A DNA stretch of 64,000 nucleotides from Nematopogon swammerdamellus. Taxonomy: Eukaryota; Arthropoda; Insecta; Lepidoptera; Adelidae. Positions 19,536 through 30,213 of this stretch are shown here, piece after piece. The stretch covers positions 19,623,395 through 19,687,394 of the forward strand of contig OX336345.1 in NCBI GenBank assembly GCA_946902875.1. Reading direction: 5' to 3'. A program made the translations under genes and the position numbers. Below the pieces are notes generated by a model. It was not told the DNA's origin. It saw only the letters and a list, made by a program, of their open reading frames with translations, and did not search any database. Numbering within the stretch: position 1 is the first letter of the stretch; every line of letters starts with the position of its first letter.

Positions 19536-20411
19536 AAAAAATTATAATCACTAAATGTAAGGCGGCTGATGTGGTTGGAGAGCAAGTGCGCGGAGCTACG
19601 CTCACTTGTACGCACAATGAGTTATCGGCATCACGCTGTCTAGTCGTTTTTATAAGTTCTGTGTAAGTATGTCGAAGGTGTTGAACTAAGATTGCGATGG
19701 CTTCACCGAACATATCCGGGCCCATCGGCAGTAGAGGAGGGTGTTAATCGAGGTCGGGACTAGCGAGTGGTCACTCTCAATTTCCCGCGCATGCTTCACG
19801 TTTCGGCTCGCATCAAGCCCTCGTCAGCTAGTCTGCGTTGACTAGTCCAAAAAGGATTAATATGTCGAATTTACAGTAGAATACAATTATGCAAGTTAAA
19901 ATTTGTCTTATACATAAACAATTTAATTATGTACATAACGTGAAGGAAGGACATCCGTATATAGTCATTGAACTGAATCCATTGCACGCCTAACACAAAC
20001 AAAATAAAATTGTATTCATGCCGATCTTATCTCGTGCACCGCTTATACTGATAAGATACAGACTTGTTTGTCGAGCTCTCCGATGCTTTAGATTATGAAG
20101 TCTGGGCGAAATGCAGTCTCTCTTTCAGCACATTTTAGTGGAATCCTTAGAGAATGTAATCTCGTTTAATTACAGTGATTATTTCAAAACAAGATCATTT
20201 TGCGACGGCTATAGCGTTAAATCCCTGATAGATTAGATCATGCGGGCTCATACCGCCGCTCTCTCTCTCTCCCGCGAGGACCAATTCATAATGTGCCAGA
20301 TACTAGAGCCGTTATCAATATCAGACGCGTACGTATTGATAACCCAACTTATTGTTCACCTGTCTTAGAGTGCTAGTACCGCACGTATCGTAGAATGTTG
20401 AAGTCATCACG
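19536..20411. other. Upstream region of the LRR gene
   Basis: No open frame or repeat recognised with confidence. It probably includes the promoter and 5' UTR; I see no diagnostic TATA/initiator pair. A CTCTCTCTCTC run occurs at 20261-20272. Confidence 0.4.
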
Positions 20412-23290
20412 ATGAAGAAGTCAATCCTGTGTATATTTCTGGTGTATGTGCAATGGGTTCACGGCGACCACGCCGTTACGGAGAAACAAAATGCGACAGA
20501 TCTGTGTGAGAATTCCGGATGCTTCTGCCAGCTGAACGGGGAACAAACGGACTTCCCGTACGTCGATATAGATTGCTCATTCAACGAGGAGTCATTCTTC
20601 ATCGGCGAATACGCCCTGCCCGATCATGTCAATCTGCTCGATTTGTCCGCGAACAATTTCACCGACCTCGACATCGTATCGGAAATTTTAGACTCGACGA
20701 CAATGAAAAGATTATTCCTGAACAGAAATCTAATAACCACTATCGGCTCAAGCTCTCTTAATTTACCAGCACTTACGTACTTGGATCTGAGTGACAACCA
20801 ACTGGAGAGCATCAATCCAGACGTGTTCCACAAACTGAAATCTTTGAAATATCTCAATCTCGGTTCTAACAATTTCAAAGTGTTCTCACCTGGAAATTTT
20901 AAGAATTTGAAAGTTCTAGAAGTGTTGTTACTAGACGACAATTCAGTCGGCAAGCATTTAACAGAAGTCAGCCTGTTTCAGGATAACGGCCTGGCATTGA
21001 ATCCCAAAATCGAAGCGCTGAGCCTCGAAAATGTCGGAATGTATGATCTGCCAGAAAATTTCCTCGCCGAGGCGTACAATCTGAGGCATTTGAGGTTATC
21101 TAGAAACTTTTTGACTGTTGTACCAGAATTGCCGTTTACATTGGAATATTTGGATCTGTCCGACAACGCCATAGCCGATATTGACTCGGACGACTTTGCC
21201 AACTTACCGGCGTTGAAGGAGCTAATGTTGAACAACCTGAACATAGAAGAGGTGCCCGAGTACATGTTTGCATCGATGAAAGTTCTTAAGAAGCTGGAAT
21301 TGAAGGGTAACAGAAAGATGAAGCGTTTCAACTCGTTGGCTTTCGGGCAGGATGTTTTAGACGACGCGGATGACTTTTTGCTGGAGGAGTTATCGCTAAG
21401 AGGATCTTTGTTGTCGACGTTGAAAGAAGATTTGATGGAGCCGTTCTCACGACTGACCAAATTAGACTTGCAGGGCAATCCTTGGATGTGCGACTGTCGT
21501 TTGATTTGGATTAAGAAGTTACAGATACCCGCTGAGGATGCCGATCACATTAGGTAAATTAATTTGTTTAATCAAAATTCTGGTTGTAGCAAAAGCTCTC
21601 GAGTACACTTACACGGCTTTTCAAAATCGTTGTGGATACCCCCAGTACTCCCATGATAGATTAGTGTATTCTCTAATCTACCCAATTCAGCTATGTACAT
21701 TCACAAGCAGAGGGTTCTGAAGGAAAATACGAATATTTTACCAAGAAAGCACTTTCGATTCAGATCCAGCTTCAGTTTTTTTGGTTTCTATTTTCACCAG
21801 GTTCACAAAATTTCTAATGGCTTCTCAAGCACCCGGAGCATTCTCGAAATTGGCGCCTATGTACACATCAGTGAATTTTATATATGTAAGAACGTATAAA
21901 TATAGACCGTGATAAACGTGATGAAGTATGGTCAATTGATTCGATAGCAGATATTAATTAGTTGCATTATCGGAATTATTTTTTATCCATATCTTCAAGA
22001 CCTTCTAGGCGTTTCTCAGTTTTATCTTTTGCCACTTTTAAATCAATTTTGCACTCAGCGCGAGTGATTATTATGAGAAGCCGAAGAAAAACAGATTACT
22101 ATAAGGTATTATTAGTTTACCATAAACATTTTTAGTCCAAGGATAAAATATTGTTCAATTTCTACGAAGCAATCTGTAGTCTTTTTTTTTTTTAGTAGAC
22201 GGAGGAAAGTGACGTTTGGAGTGTTGCCAATTTCCGACAAATTTTAAATAGTCATGTAGTTGCTATCAACAATTGTATCGATTGATTAACTAATGAAATG
22301 CTATAAACCCGAATATTGACCTAATTGAGGATTTGATTGACAAAATCTTTAGCTAAATCTACCTAGAAAAAGTTAAGTTGTTAGCACCACAGGTAGCGCG
22401 CTTGCTATTTTTTTGTTATGTTTCAGTATCACAACACTTCGCTATAGAGCCATAGCGAGTAGCGTCGTGTGAGTGCGATGAACATAAGAGCTATTACTGT
22501 AGAGAGTAGGATGCAAAAAACCACAGAGCGCCCCTCGTGTGAAGGTGTGTGCATAGTGATACCGGAAAGAAAATAATTTTGTTTCGCAATATTTTATGTC
22601 AGGACTTTTAAGTCGCATTATAACTAAAACTAAAGATTATTCAATCGATAAAGATTCATAGTTCCTTCATCTTAAAAAAAAACTGACATACCACCAAGCT
22701 AGCGACGCCGACTGACAAGATCTAAACTCGTTCACTCTCACTGTCACGTGACATGTTTCGTTTTTCCAGTTTCGCAGAGTGTGCTAAATTTACCTTAGTT
22801 TGAACATAACTAATCCACCGTACTGGATGTAAGATGGCCGCATAGCAGCCTCGGTTGTGTTCTCCTCTAGTCCAGTATAGCCAGCAATCCAGGGAAGTCT
22901 CCGGTATGGCACCTACCTTCTCGGAGGTGATATTGGCTGGTCGGAGCATGCGCTTTAGCCCCTCCAACTCAGCCAACCATACCGGATTACATAAAAAAAA
23001 CATGTCATTATAATTGCAGATGTTTCCGTCCGATGCCGCTCTTCAACAGTCGGGTAATGGAAGTGGAGGACCGTAGTATGGTCTGCCGCTCCAAGTTCGC
23101 CGAGTACCAGCGCGTGGCCGGCTACGTCGTCATCGGCCTCGCCCTAGTGCTGGTGGGCATGGCGCTCTGGGTGTTCTTCATACTGCCCAAGTATCACAAC
23201 AGGAAGTCGTTGATACAGAACATGGTGTCGCCGAACTCGCCCTATTCGAGGATTACTATCGAGCCGAACGCGGCCGAGGACTATAGATAA
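20412..23290 (+). CDS. Leucine-rich-repeat single-pass transmembrane protein
   Basis: Two exons, 20412-21553 and 23020-23290, join in phase (AG|GTAAAT donor, TTGCAG acceptor; the split codon is Arg381) into a 470-aa protein. It has an N-terminal signal peptide (about 1-18, hydrophobic core ILCIFLVYVQWV). A Cys-containing N-terminal segment follows (CENSGCFC). About ten LRRs run from residue 70 to 350, with repeated LxxLxLSxNxL patterns such as LTYLDLSDNQL. An LRR C-terminal cap (CDC at 360-362, with Cys382 and Cys403) crosses the splice. One membrane helix (about 414-436) precedes a short cytoplasmic tail with PKYHNRK. The layout is that of insect type I LRR receptors or adhesion proteins; orthology to a named gene is not clear, so no symbol is given. 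The intron contains a SINE ending 19 bp before the acceptor. The start is the first ATG ahead of the signal peptide. Confidence 0.85.
22813..23000 (+). repeat. SINE family D, 5'-truncated, in LRR intron
   Basis: The body runs from CCACCGTACTGGATGTAAGA to the tail GGATTACATAAAAAAAA. Its A tail ends 19 bases before the exon 2 acceptor (23017-23019). Confidence 0.85.
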
Positions 23291-23574
23291 GTGAATGTGT
23301 AGTGTATAGTGAAGTACTAGGGTATAGTGAGAAAATTTTTATCAAGTTGCGAATGTACGCACGTAAAGTTTGGTCCACATATGTATCTAACATTATGTAG
23401 TTATACTCCGTTCATCATAGCAACTAATGCCGAGCGGTTTCTCTTTCTCTGTACTTCTCACTCTCGCAGAGGGTGATTGAAGTGACTGTGAACTGTGAAC
23501 TGAGGTTATGAGTATAGTTTAATTTAAAAAAATTATTGAATTATTGTTTATTTTTTTATGAATGAAAATTTTGC

Positions 23575-23580
23575 AATAAA
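23575..23580 (+). terminator. Candidate polyadenylation signal of the LRR gene
   Basis: AATAAA lies 285 bases past the stop codon of the LRR gene, in AT-rich sequence. It is the first perfect hexamer I noticed downstream. No transcript evidence is available. Confidence 0.4.
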
Positions 23581-23782
23581 CCTGTTTATTTTGCTTGGAA
23601 TCAAGTTAAATATTTATATTTTCACTGTAAATGATTTAATATCAAAATTATATATTATTTAAATTTTGTGCCTAATCTACTTACTTCAGCTGTTCGTTCT
23701 ATTGTAGATGGATAAGTTAACCCACAAACACAAATAATATACAAAACTTCAAAATAACACGTTAAAAATTTGCAAAACAATT

Positions 23783-24222
23783 TTTTTTTTTTTTCCATCT
23801 GCGATCAGTTTTTTTTTTTTTTTTTTACTTTTAGCAGATTTTATTATTACTGTTGTGGCTTTCAGAGAATTGACCCCAGTGGGCCAAACTCTACATTGTG
23901 ATAGCGGACCTTCCTACTTGGATAGGTCCACTATGCATCGTCTTTTGAGTCTCCTTAATATAGGTTCTTCGGTGAGTTGTTCAGCCAGTCTGTTGGGGTG
24001 GTGCTGGAGTCGATTCATGTAGCTTTTGCTGATAGATTGGACCTCCTCGCTAACTGTAGGGACGTCGAGAAGCTGGTGGATTTCGTTAATTCGCATGAAC
24101 CAGGGGGCTGCACTTATGTTTCTCAATATGACGTTTTGTAGTCGTTGGATTATGTTCATATTGGACATACTAGCACAACCCCAAAGCTGGATCCCGTAGG
24201 TCCACACGGGTCTGATGATGTG
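23783..24222 (-). mobile_element. 5'-truncated LINE with 9-bp target duplication
   Basis: The minus strand encodes TYGIQLWGCASMSN, IIQRLQNVILRNI and LDVPTVSEE, the C-terminus of a jockey-like reverse transcriptase, followed by poly(A) (poly(T) at 23783-23826). Flanked by AAAACAATT at 23774-23782 and 24223-24231. Confidence 0.8.
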
Positions 24223-24231
24223 AAAACAATT

Positions 24232-25763
24232 AATACGTTATTATTATGACGTGTAGGAAAGGCTACTGACTGACCGGCCGAGTGCACCTGGCTACCTGAA
24301 ACCTTCTCAGAATAAAAACGCAAAACTAACTCCAGGCGCAGCGGCGCACACGCCGTTATGGTTTTGGGATGACTTTCGCATACACCTATGACTCACAAAC
24401 ACAACCTTGTGTCCTGTGTAAAGAAGAGTAATAACCGTTGCGAGAGCGAGAAACCTCTCGGCATTAGTTCCTAGGATGAACGAAGTATAATTAGTCACAA
24501 AGTATTGTAATCAGAGACTTGAAAAAAAAACCCTGCAAAGTTTCTTGCCAGCTTTTCTTAGTGATTAACTGTATTGTAAAAAAAATTTACAAAGAATTTG
24601 TAGTGTACTACCATACGAATGATGAATAATGAAAAAATTATATCAGTTTGTCCATGCGATTACAGCATCAGTATCTCCGATGCATATCATAATCGTAAAT
24701 GTGCATGTCATCTCGGGTTCGTTGTTCGCGGTCTTGACATGCCGCTCTGTTACGGTTCGAACCATAGTCGGTTTTTGTCCAATCATCAAAGAAGATACAG
24801 AATACGGATACGTCGCCGAGCGAGGGGTCCGCAACTAGATACGGAGCTTCATACGAGATATGGTGATACAATACGAGGATATGATACGCCACTTCGATAC
24901 ATATGTGGACCCAGCATGAGAGGTGTCATTTGCGTTAGAAAATATTTTGTTAATTTAGAAGTTAAATTCTGTGACATTTGGTCAGATAAAATAAAACAAG
25001 ATTGTAGCATTAATAGCTACAGAACCCTTATAAATATGAAGATAATTTAAGCAGTGTCTTGTTCATTTTAAAAAGATAATAAAAGAATTTAATGTACTGA
25101 AGTAAGTTTTTATTTCAAAATAAAAATGTACCTACAACTTTGCTACAAAAGTTGGTTCATTATCATTTTGTTAATTTCTTTGATATGGTGAAGCTACTTG
25201 GTGCGAGTCAACTCATGACTTTCCTACAGACGTTCTACGCACTCTTGTTATTCCATAACATCGATATGTTCTACCACCGGCGACGTCGACATTCACGCAT
25301 TTCAGTTGTCAAAAATCGATTACAAAACTTTCACAGCTGTTGATCAATAAATAATGAGTCGTGCCGGTTACAAATATTGCACATTAATACTTTTCCAAAT
25401 AGGCTTGAGCTAAGTCCTACAAAATATTTATAAAACTGTAAATTTTAGGCACAAGCTGACGACATTGAAAAGGCTGAAATATTGAGCGTAATCATTTTTT
25501 TTTTTACATTCACTTACATTATTTTATTTATCTAACTTACATTCTGGTTTTAGTTTAGACATATGGCAAATTACCATTTTTATTTGTGCATTTTTTATAC
25601 ATCTACAAAAATTCTCTCAAAAATGATACTCTTATGCGGATGAGCAATGCGGAGCACAGACGCAGACATGAACTCTAACTAAAGAGTAGTGTTTCACAGT
25701 GATGCGGCCCACGTGGACTCCGCAGCCATCCGCGGTGCAGACAATGCATGCGTAGGCTCTGTC
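24232..25763. other. Intergenic, unresolved
   Basis: Low-complexity and possibly repeat-derived sequence. An open frame at 24619-25050 (143 aa, Cys/Arg/Tyr-rich) shows no recognised domain and I do not call it a gene. CGAGAAACCTCTCGGCATTA at 24450-24470 is partly complementary to 23430-23460. Confidence 0.35.
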
Positions 25764-26131
25764 AGCCTCGGTAGCTCAGTGGTGCGGTCGGTCGACTGTT
25801 AGCAACGCAGAGCGCGGTCAGTACCTGGATGGGTGACCGCTCGACCGTTGGAGGCTGACCGTGGTTCGGATTCCACGTAAAACTGTAGGTCCCTTCCCTT
25901 CCTACCTTACTAGGTGATAGGGTTCATCCCGCCCGGGTTGGTACCACCGCACAGAATGAAACGTCTGTCGAAACGGCTATGCAAATAGTTCGTGTTTTCC
26001 GTCCAGTTCAGTGTAGCCGACATGAAATGAAGGGAAGCGCTGACATGGCGCCTAGTTCACCCGGTGTTATGGGCTGACATCACGGATGTTGTAGGTGATG
26101 TAGCCAACCGTGTCAGGTTCCATAAAAAAAA
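25764..26131 (+). repeat. SINE family A, full length
   Basis: The best complete example. Box A GGTAGCTCAGTGGTGCGG, the 5S-like GCGGTCAGTACCTGGATGGG, box B GTGGTTCGGATTCC, the shared body, and tail CCATAAAAAAAA. Confidence 0.92.
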
Positions 26132-26172
26132 GGCGTCTTCATGCAAAGTCTTCCGTCTCGCAATACTGCGGA

Positions 26173-27125
26173 CAGTGGCGGCTGGTGACTTCAGTGACCG
26201 GTAGTGCGCTAAGTACCTACCTACTTAAATACCAAATTACCCAACACATTCCCCTCATGTTATTTTAAGATCGGGACTTCCGATTTTTTTAAATGCCTGC
26301 GTTTAATAATAATGTACGTACCTAGTATGAATATTCTCAGGACACTCAATGAGTTGCAAAAAACAAGAAAAGAAATCCAAACAACTTTTTTAACAAATTT
26401 TAGTACCTTTATGAACACATCCGTAGACCACAACACTACTGCAGCTTTAAAAAAGAAAACAGTAGTAATGCCCCAAAAATACTAAAAAAAAAATAAAAAT
26501 AAAATAAAAGCATTTGAAAAGTAGGAATTGACCCCGGGATCACCTGATTGTAAAGCCTTACCTTTAACCAACGCTTAGGCAAATATCGGCAGCACTTAAT
26601 TCACAGTATCACACAGAAAACACAAAACCTAACCATATCACATTTTAAATATTCGCGCGCTAACGGGTATGTGACATCACATGACAGCGCGCTGACTCTA
26701 GCTAGACAGACGGACTCGTGCAAAACGAATCGCTCGCGAAACGACGCGTCGCACGCGCGGCTATTCACGATATAGCGTCCTTGTTTGGCGCTCGTGCGCC
26801 GCACGCAGAACTCCATTTCGGCCCATACTGTTCTATGAAGTATCTTTTGTCTCACGCGCCAGCGGTGTTTTGCCGATCTCCATACATTCAGCATGGGAGA
26901 CCCGCGTGCGCCCTCCGATTCCGCACGGGGCGCGCGTTTACTCGCAAAAAAGTGTCTTGTGATCTATAAAATAAGGTTGAATTCACATTTGTATTTATTT
27001 GGAGTACGATCTTTATGGTTTTAATGTAGGTATATTGTAAGATATTATTTATTTTGAGTGAAGTGAAGACTTCTCGTGGTATGGTAGTGCGGCGCACGAG
27101 CGCACTTTAGGACCAGCCGCCAGTG
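26173..27125. mobile_element. Non-autonomous hAT-type element (family 1, second copy)
   Basis: Same family as 3055-4586. Ends CAGTGGCGGCTGG and CCAGCCGCCAGTG, with perfect 8-bp duplication ACTGCGGA at 26165-26172 and 27126-27133. It lacks the nested TA-flanked MITE but has a 111-bp tRNA-like insert at 26451-26561. Confidence 0.9.
26451..26561 (-). repeat. tRNA-derived insert with CTTTAA duplications
   Basis: Absent from the sister hAT copy. On the minus strand it carries an anticodon-arm-like segment and a T-arm-like CCCGGGGTCAATTCC, then A/T-rich tail sequence. CTTTAA flanks it on both sides (26445-26450, 26562-26567). Confidence 0.6.
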
Positions 27126-27689
27126 ACTGCGGAGCTGTATAATGAATGTACGTCACATTATGTCACCGTCCGCACTAGACTTGAAACGTCCCAATTCGGA
27201 CGCTCCGCGCGTTTCATCCGCATGAGATTTCACAGAAGAGATTTCATGACATTTGTACAAATTACAAAAAGATTATCTTTGTGCAAGCTTATACCTATAA
27301 TACCTGTTTCCACTCAACCCCCCCGTTAGGAATTGTGTTTAACAGCTTAGTTGATATGGTGAAAATCTTACAGTATTATAAATTGTTCTAAACAAATTTT
27401 CCGCAATAAGGTGTCCCGAACAAGAATGGCGATCAGGAGTTCAATATGCAAATTGTACAAACATCCTTTGATATATTCGTGTCTGTTTTAATCCCAATAG
27501 GGGTAAGTCGGAAGTGATGAATCTCAATGTGTCACGGGCCTGACTAACACTCAAAGTTTGTTTAAACATATTTGTTGGTTTCCACGTATTTGGGTAATCA
27601 CTCTGCGCATCTGACTATTGGAGCACATATCCGATCTGATATATATGATACGTACAAAATGCTGAAATACTGCTGATATATTAATCTAC

Positions 27690-27855
27690 ATACAGTAAGT
27701 GGCAGTAAGTAATGAACATAGAGCTGTAGAAAGAGATAATTCGGTTGTAGAGCGTCGTCCCTGTCGCACGAACTCGCACGTCTCTGTGCGACAGGGACGA
27801 CGCTCTACAACCGGATTGTCTCTTTCTAAAATACGATGTTCATTACTTACCGGGT
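27690..27855. repeat. Perfect-hairpin MITE
   Basis: Arms of about 75 bp centred near 27775 (GGTTGTAGAGCGTCGTCCCT and complement, with AGTAAGTAATGAACAT at the outer ends). Confidence 0.8.
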
Positions 27856-29550
27856 AATGTGTACATACTTGGACGAGTGTTTATTATTATTATTATTATT
27901 GTTTAGATACACTAGCAGCTTAAAGCTGATGCGTGTACATCGAAGTTGGTAAATATGGTGGTGTACTTACTATGGTGTGCGGTCAAAAACTTCTCTACAA
28001 ATTATCAAAGGGAAGCACCGACATGGCACCCAGTTCACCAAGGTGTTATGGGCCGACATCACGGATGTTGTAGTAGGTAATGTAACAAACTATGTCAAGA
28101 TTCCATAAAACAATTTTTTTTTAACTCAAAGCATATGTCGATCCAAGTTCGGGGCACCTTATACACTGGATAATAATTTGATTGTACAGTTAATTATCTT
28201 AAGACATATACAATAAGACAGACTGAGTGATAGCATCGGTGAATGAGGCAACTTCGGGGACGAGCATTTGGCGTGTTCACACTCGCTGGGGTGCAAGCAT
28301 TACCTTCCCCCCCCCCCCCCCCCCCGCACCCCGTAAGATGACCTCATTTATTTTAGACCATTTTGACAGCTTCGGCCTCAATATACATGCGTACATTATA
28401 ACTCTACACTAACTATATTGTACATTCAATACAACCTATACAGAATGTTTCCGGATAGGGTTCATAACTTCAGGGTTAGATAGGGGTCCATATTTGAAGA
28501 TGCAAAGCTGTGAAACTTTTTCCCAGATTCGGCCATTTTATAGTACTTTTTGGTGAAAATTGTTACATTAAGATTTGGTGGACGGTTAACGTAGGCCTTT
28601 ATTAAATAAAAATATAATCGTTAACTCATGGAGACAAATGGGTATATTGCATACTTAGCTATTGAATTGAGAATTGAACCGCATGTAGGTAAGTTCCAAA
28701 CACTGAAAGTTCAATGAAATCAAAAGGAAAAGGGGACTGGACCAGGTCATTGCACTCCCTAGACTAGACCTAGACAGCACTGTTGCCCAATCTCCCCAGA
28801 CTCACTGTCCATCGAGTTTTTATTGCAATTTCCAATTTTTTTATGAAAAAAAATTAATACGGAATTTCGATTTGAGTGATAAGGGTCTTTTCTTCTAATA
28901 GTGAGCACTTTCTATTCCTGAAGTTTCTCAAGCCTATCCTGAAACATACTGTATACTTACACTCAATTCAGTTTACGAGAAATACTAACTCAAAATAGAG
29001 AGAAAATAATACAAACGAATCTTAAAGATGAATACTGGGACACAGTGACATCTATATCGCTACACCTGCCTCGGCTTTTGTCTTGCTATAAATTAATTTA
29101 CAATGTAAACAATTCTGTAAAAATAAGATAGAATATAAAAAATTGAGATTCAAAATCACGAGACGGCCTTTAAAAAGAGACCATCAAAATAAGATACTTT
29201 GAGTACATACACATCTGGATATAAAATAAATAAATAATAAAATCTACACTGATCTACTAAACAATAAATGCATTGCCAAGTCTTACGTTTACTTACATTT
29301 ATGTATTTATATGATCCCCCGTCCAATCGACACAGAACAATAAATTCTCATTCTCAAAACATTGATTTCAGGGGATCCTTAGTCTTAGGCTCACAAAACA
29401 CATTTAATTAAATTCATTCTTATGAATATAGAGATTCATAATAAAATTGAGGAAATGTAAAAAAACATTCCAATTACAGTTCGCGCTATAACTTAAATGT
29501 ACGCCTACATTTTTAATTTCTAATTAGTTTTAATTGCGCACATTTACAAG

Positions 29551-29748
29551 TGCAGTACTCGGCATTAAGTAATAAACATCGAGCTTTAGAAGGAGACAAT
29601 GCGGTTGTAGAGCGTCGTCTCTACTCGCAGTGACGGGCGAGTTCGTGCGACAGGGACGGGCGAGTTCGTGCGACAGGGACGACGCTCTACAACCGCATAG
29701 TCTCTTTCTATAGCTCGATTGTTCATTACTTACCGCCGGGCACTGTAC
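29551..29748. repeat. Hairpin MITE, same family, with internal duplication
   Basis: Related to 27690-27855. Outer ends CAGTACTCGGCATTAAGTAA and GGCGGTAAGTAATGAACA-type complement; the loop carries a 27-bp duplication of GACGGGCGAGTTCGTGCGAC. Confidence 0.75.
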
Positions 29749-30213
29749 AAAAAACACTCGCATAAACCACATACATCTGCATTTTTTTAAATGTCTCAAC
29801 TTAGGCTCAATCCACACTGGGACGGCAGAGGCGCAGTGCGCACTTTCGGTGTGAAATAATTTTAAACTTTATCTACATACTAAAACAGACCAATATCGCT
29901 TGAAAAGTTCGAAAAGGTCGAGCGGCGGCGCGCGCAACCGCGCGGCGCGACGCGAGCCTGCCGCGCCGGCCGCTGCCGTCCCAGTGTGAATTGAGCCTTA
30001 CAGTCATCATTGGACTGACATAACCAAAGACGGCTAAAGTCCCAAACTAAAATTAAGATTAAAGAAAAATCTCATACATACATTAAAAAAAAAACCATCA
30101 AGCCTGTGCCACGAATAGGCAGAGATGACAGACCTTACACCACGACATACAAAATGATCTATCCTGACGCATCAGACCAGTCTATGGCTCTCTTTGCTCA
30201 GGAAGTCGTCCTG

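Larger units (their letters stand above)
27134..30213. other. Intergenic with hairpin MITEs, downstream of Vang
   Basis: No protein gene recognised. It contains two related hairpin elements (27690-27850, 29551-29748), a SINE tail fragment (28012-28110), a poly(C) run at 28302-28326 and (TTA)n at 27886-27900. The rest is AT-rich. Vang polyadenylation presumably falls near 30.0-30.2 kb. Confidence 0.5.

Noticed and set aside
20978..21478. 166-aa minus-strand frame
   Set aside because: Shadow of the LRR coding exon.
24619..25050. 143-aa open frame
   Set aside because: No recognised domain, composition typical of random sequence, and no splice or promoter support.
25764..25880. Stand-alone tRNA or 5S rRNA gene
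   Set aside because: Box A/B spacing is too long for a tRNA, no acceptor-stem pairing, and it is followed by a SINE body and A tail.
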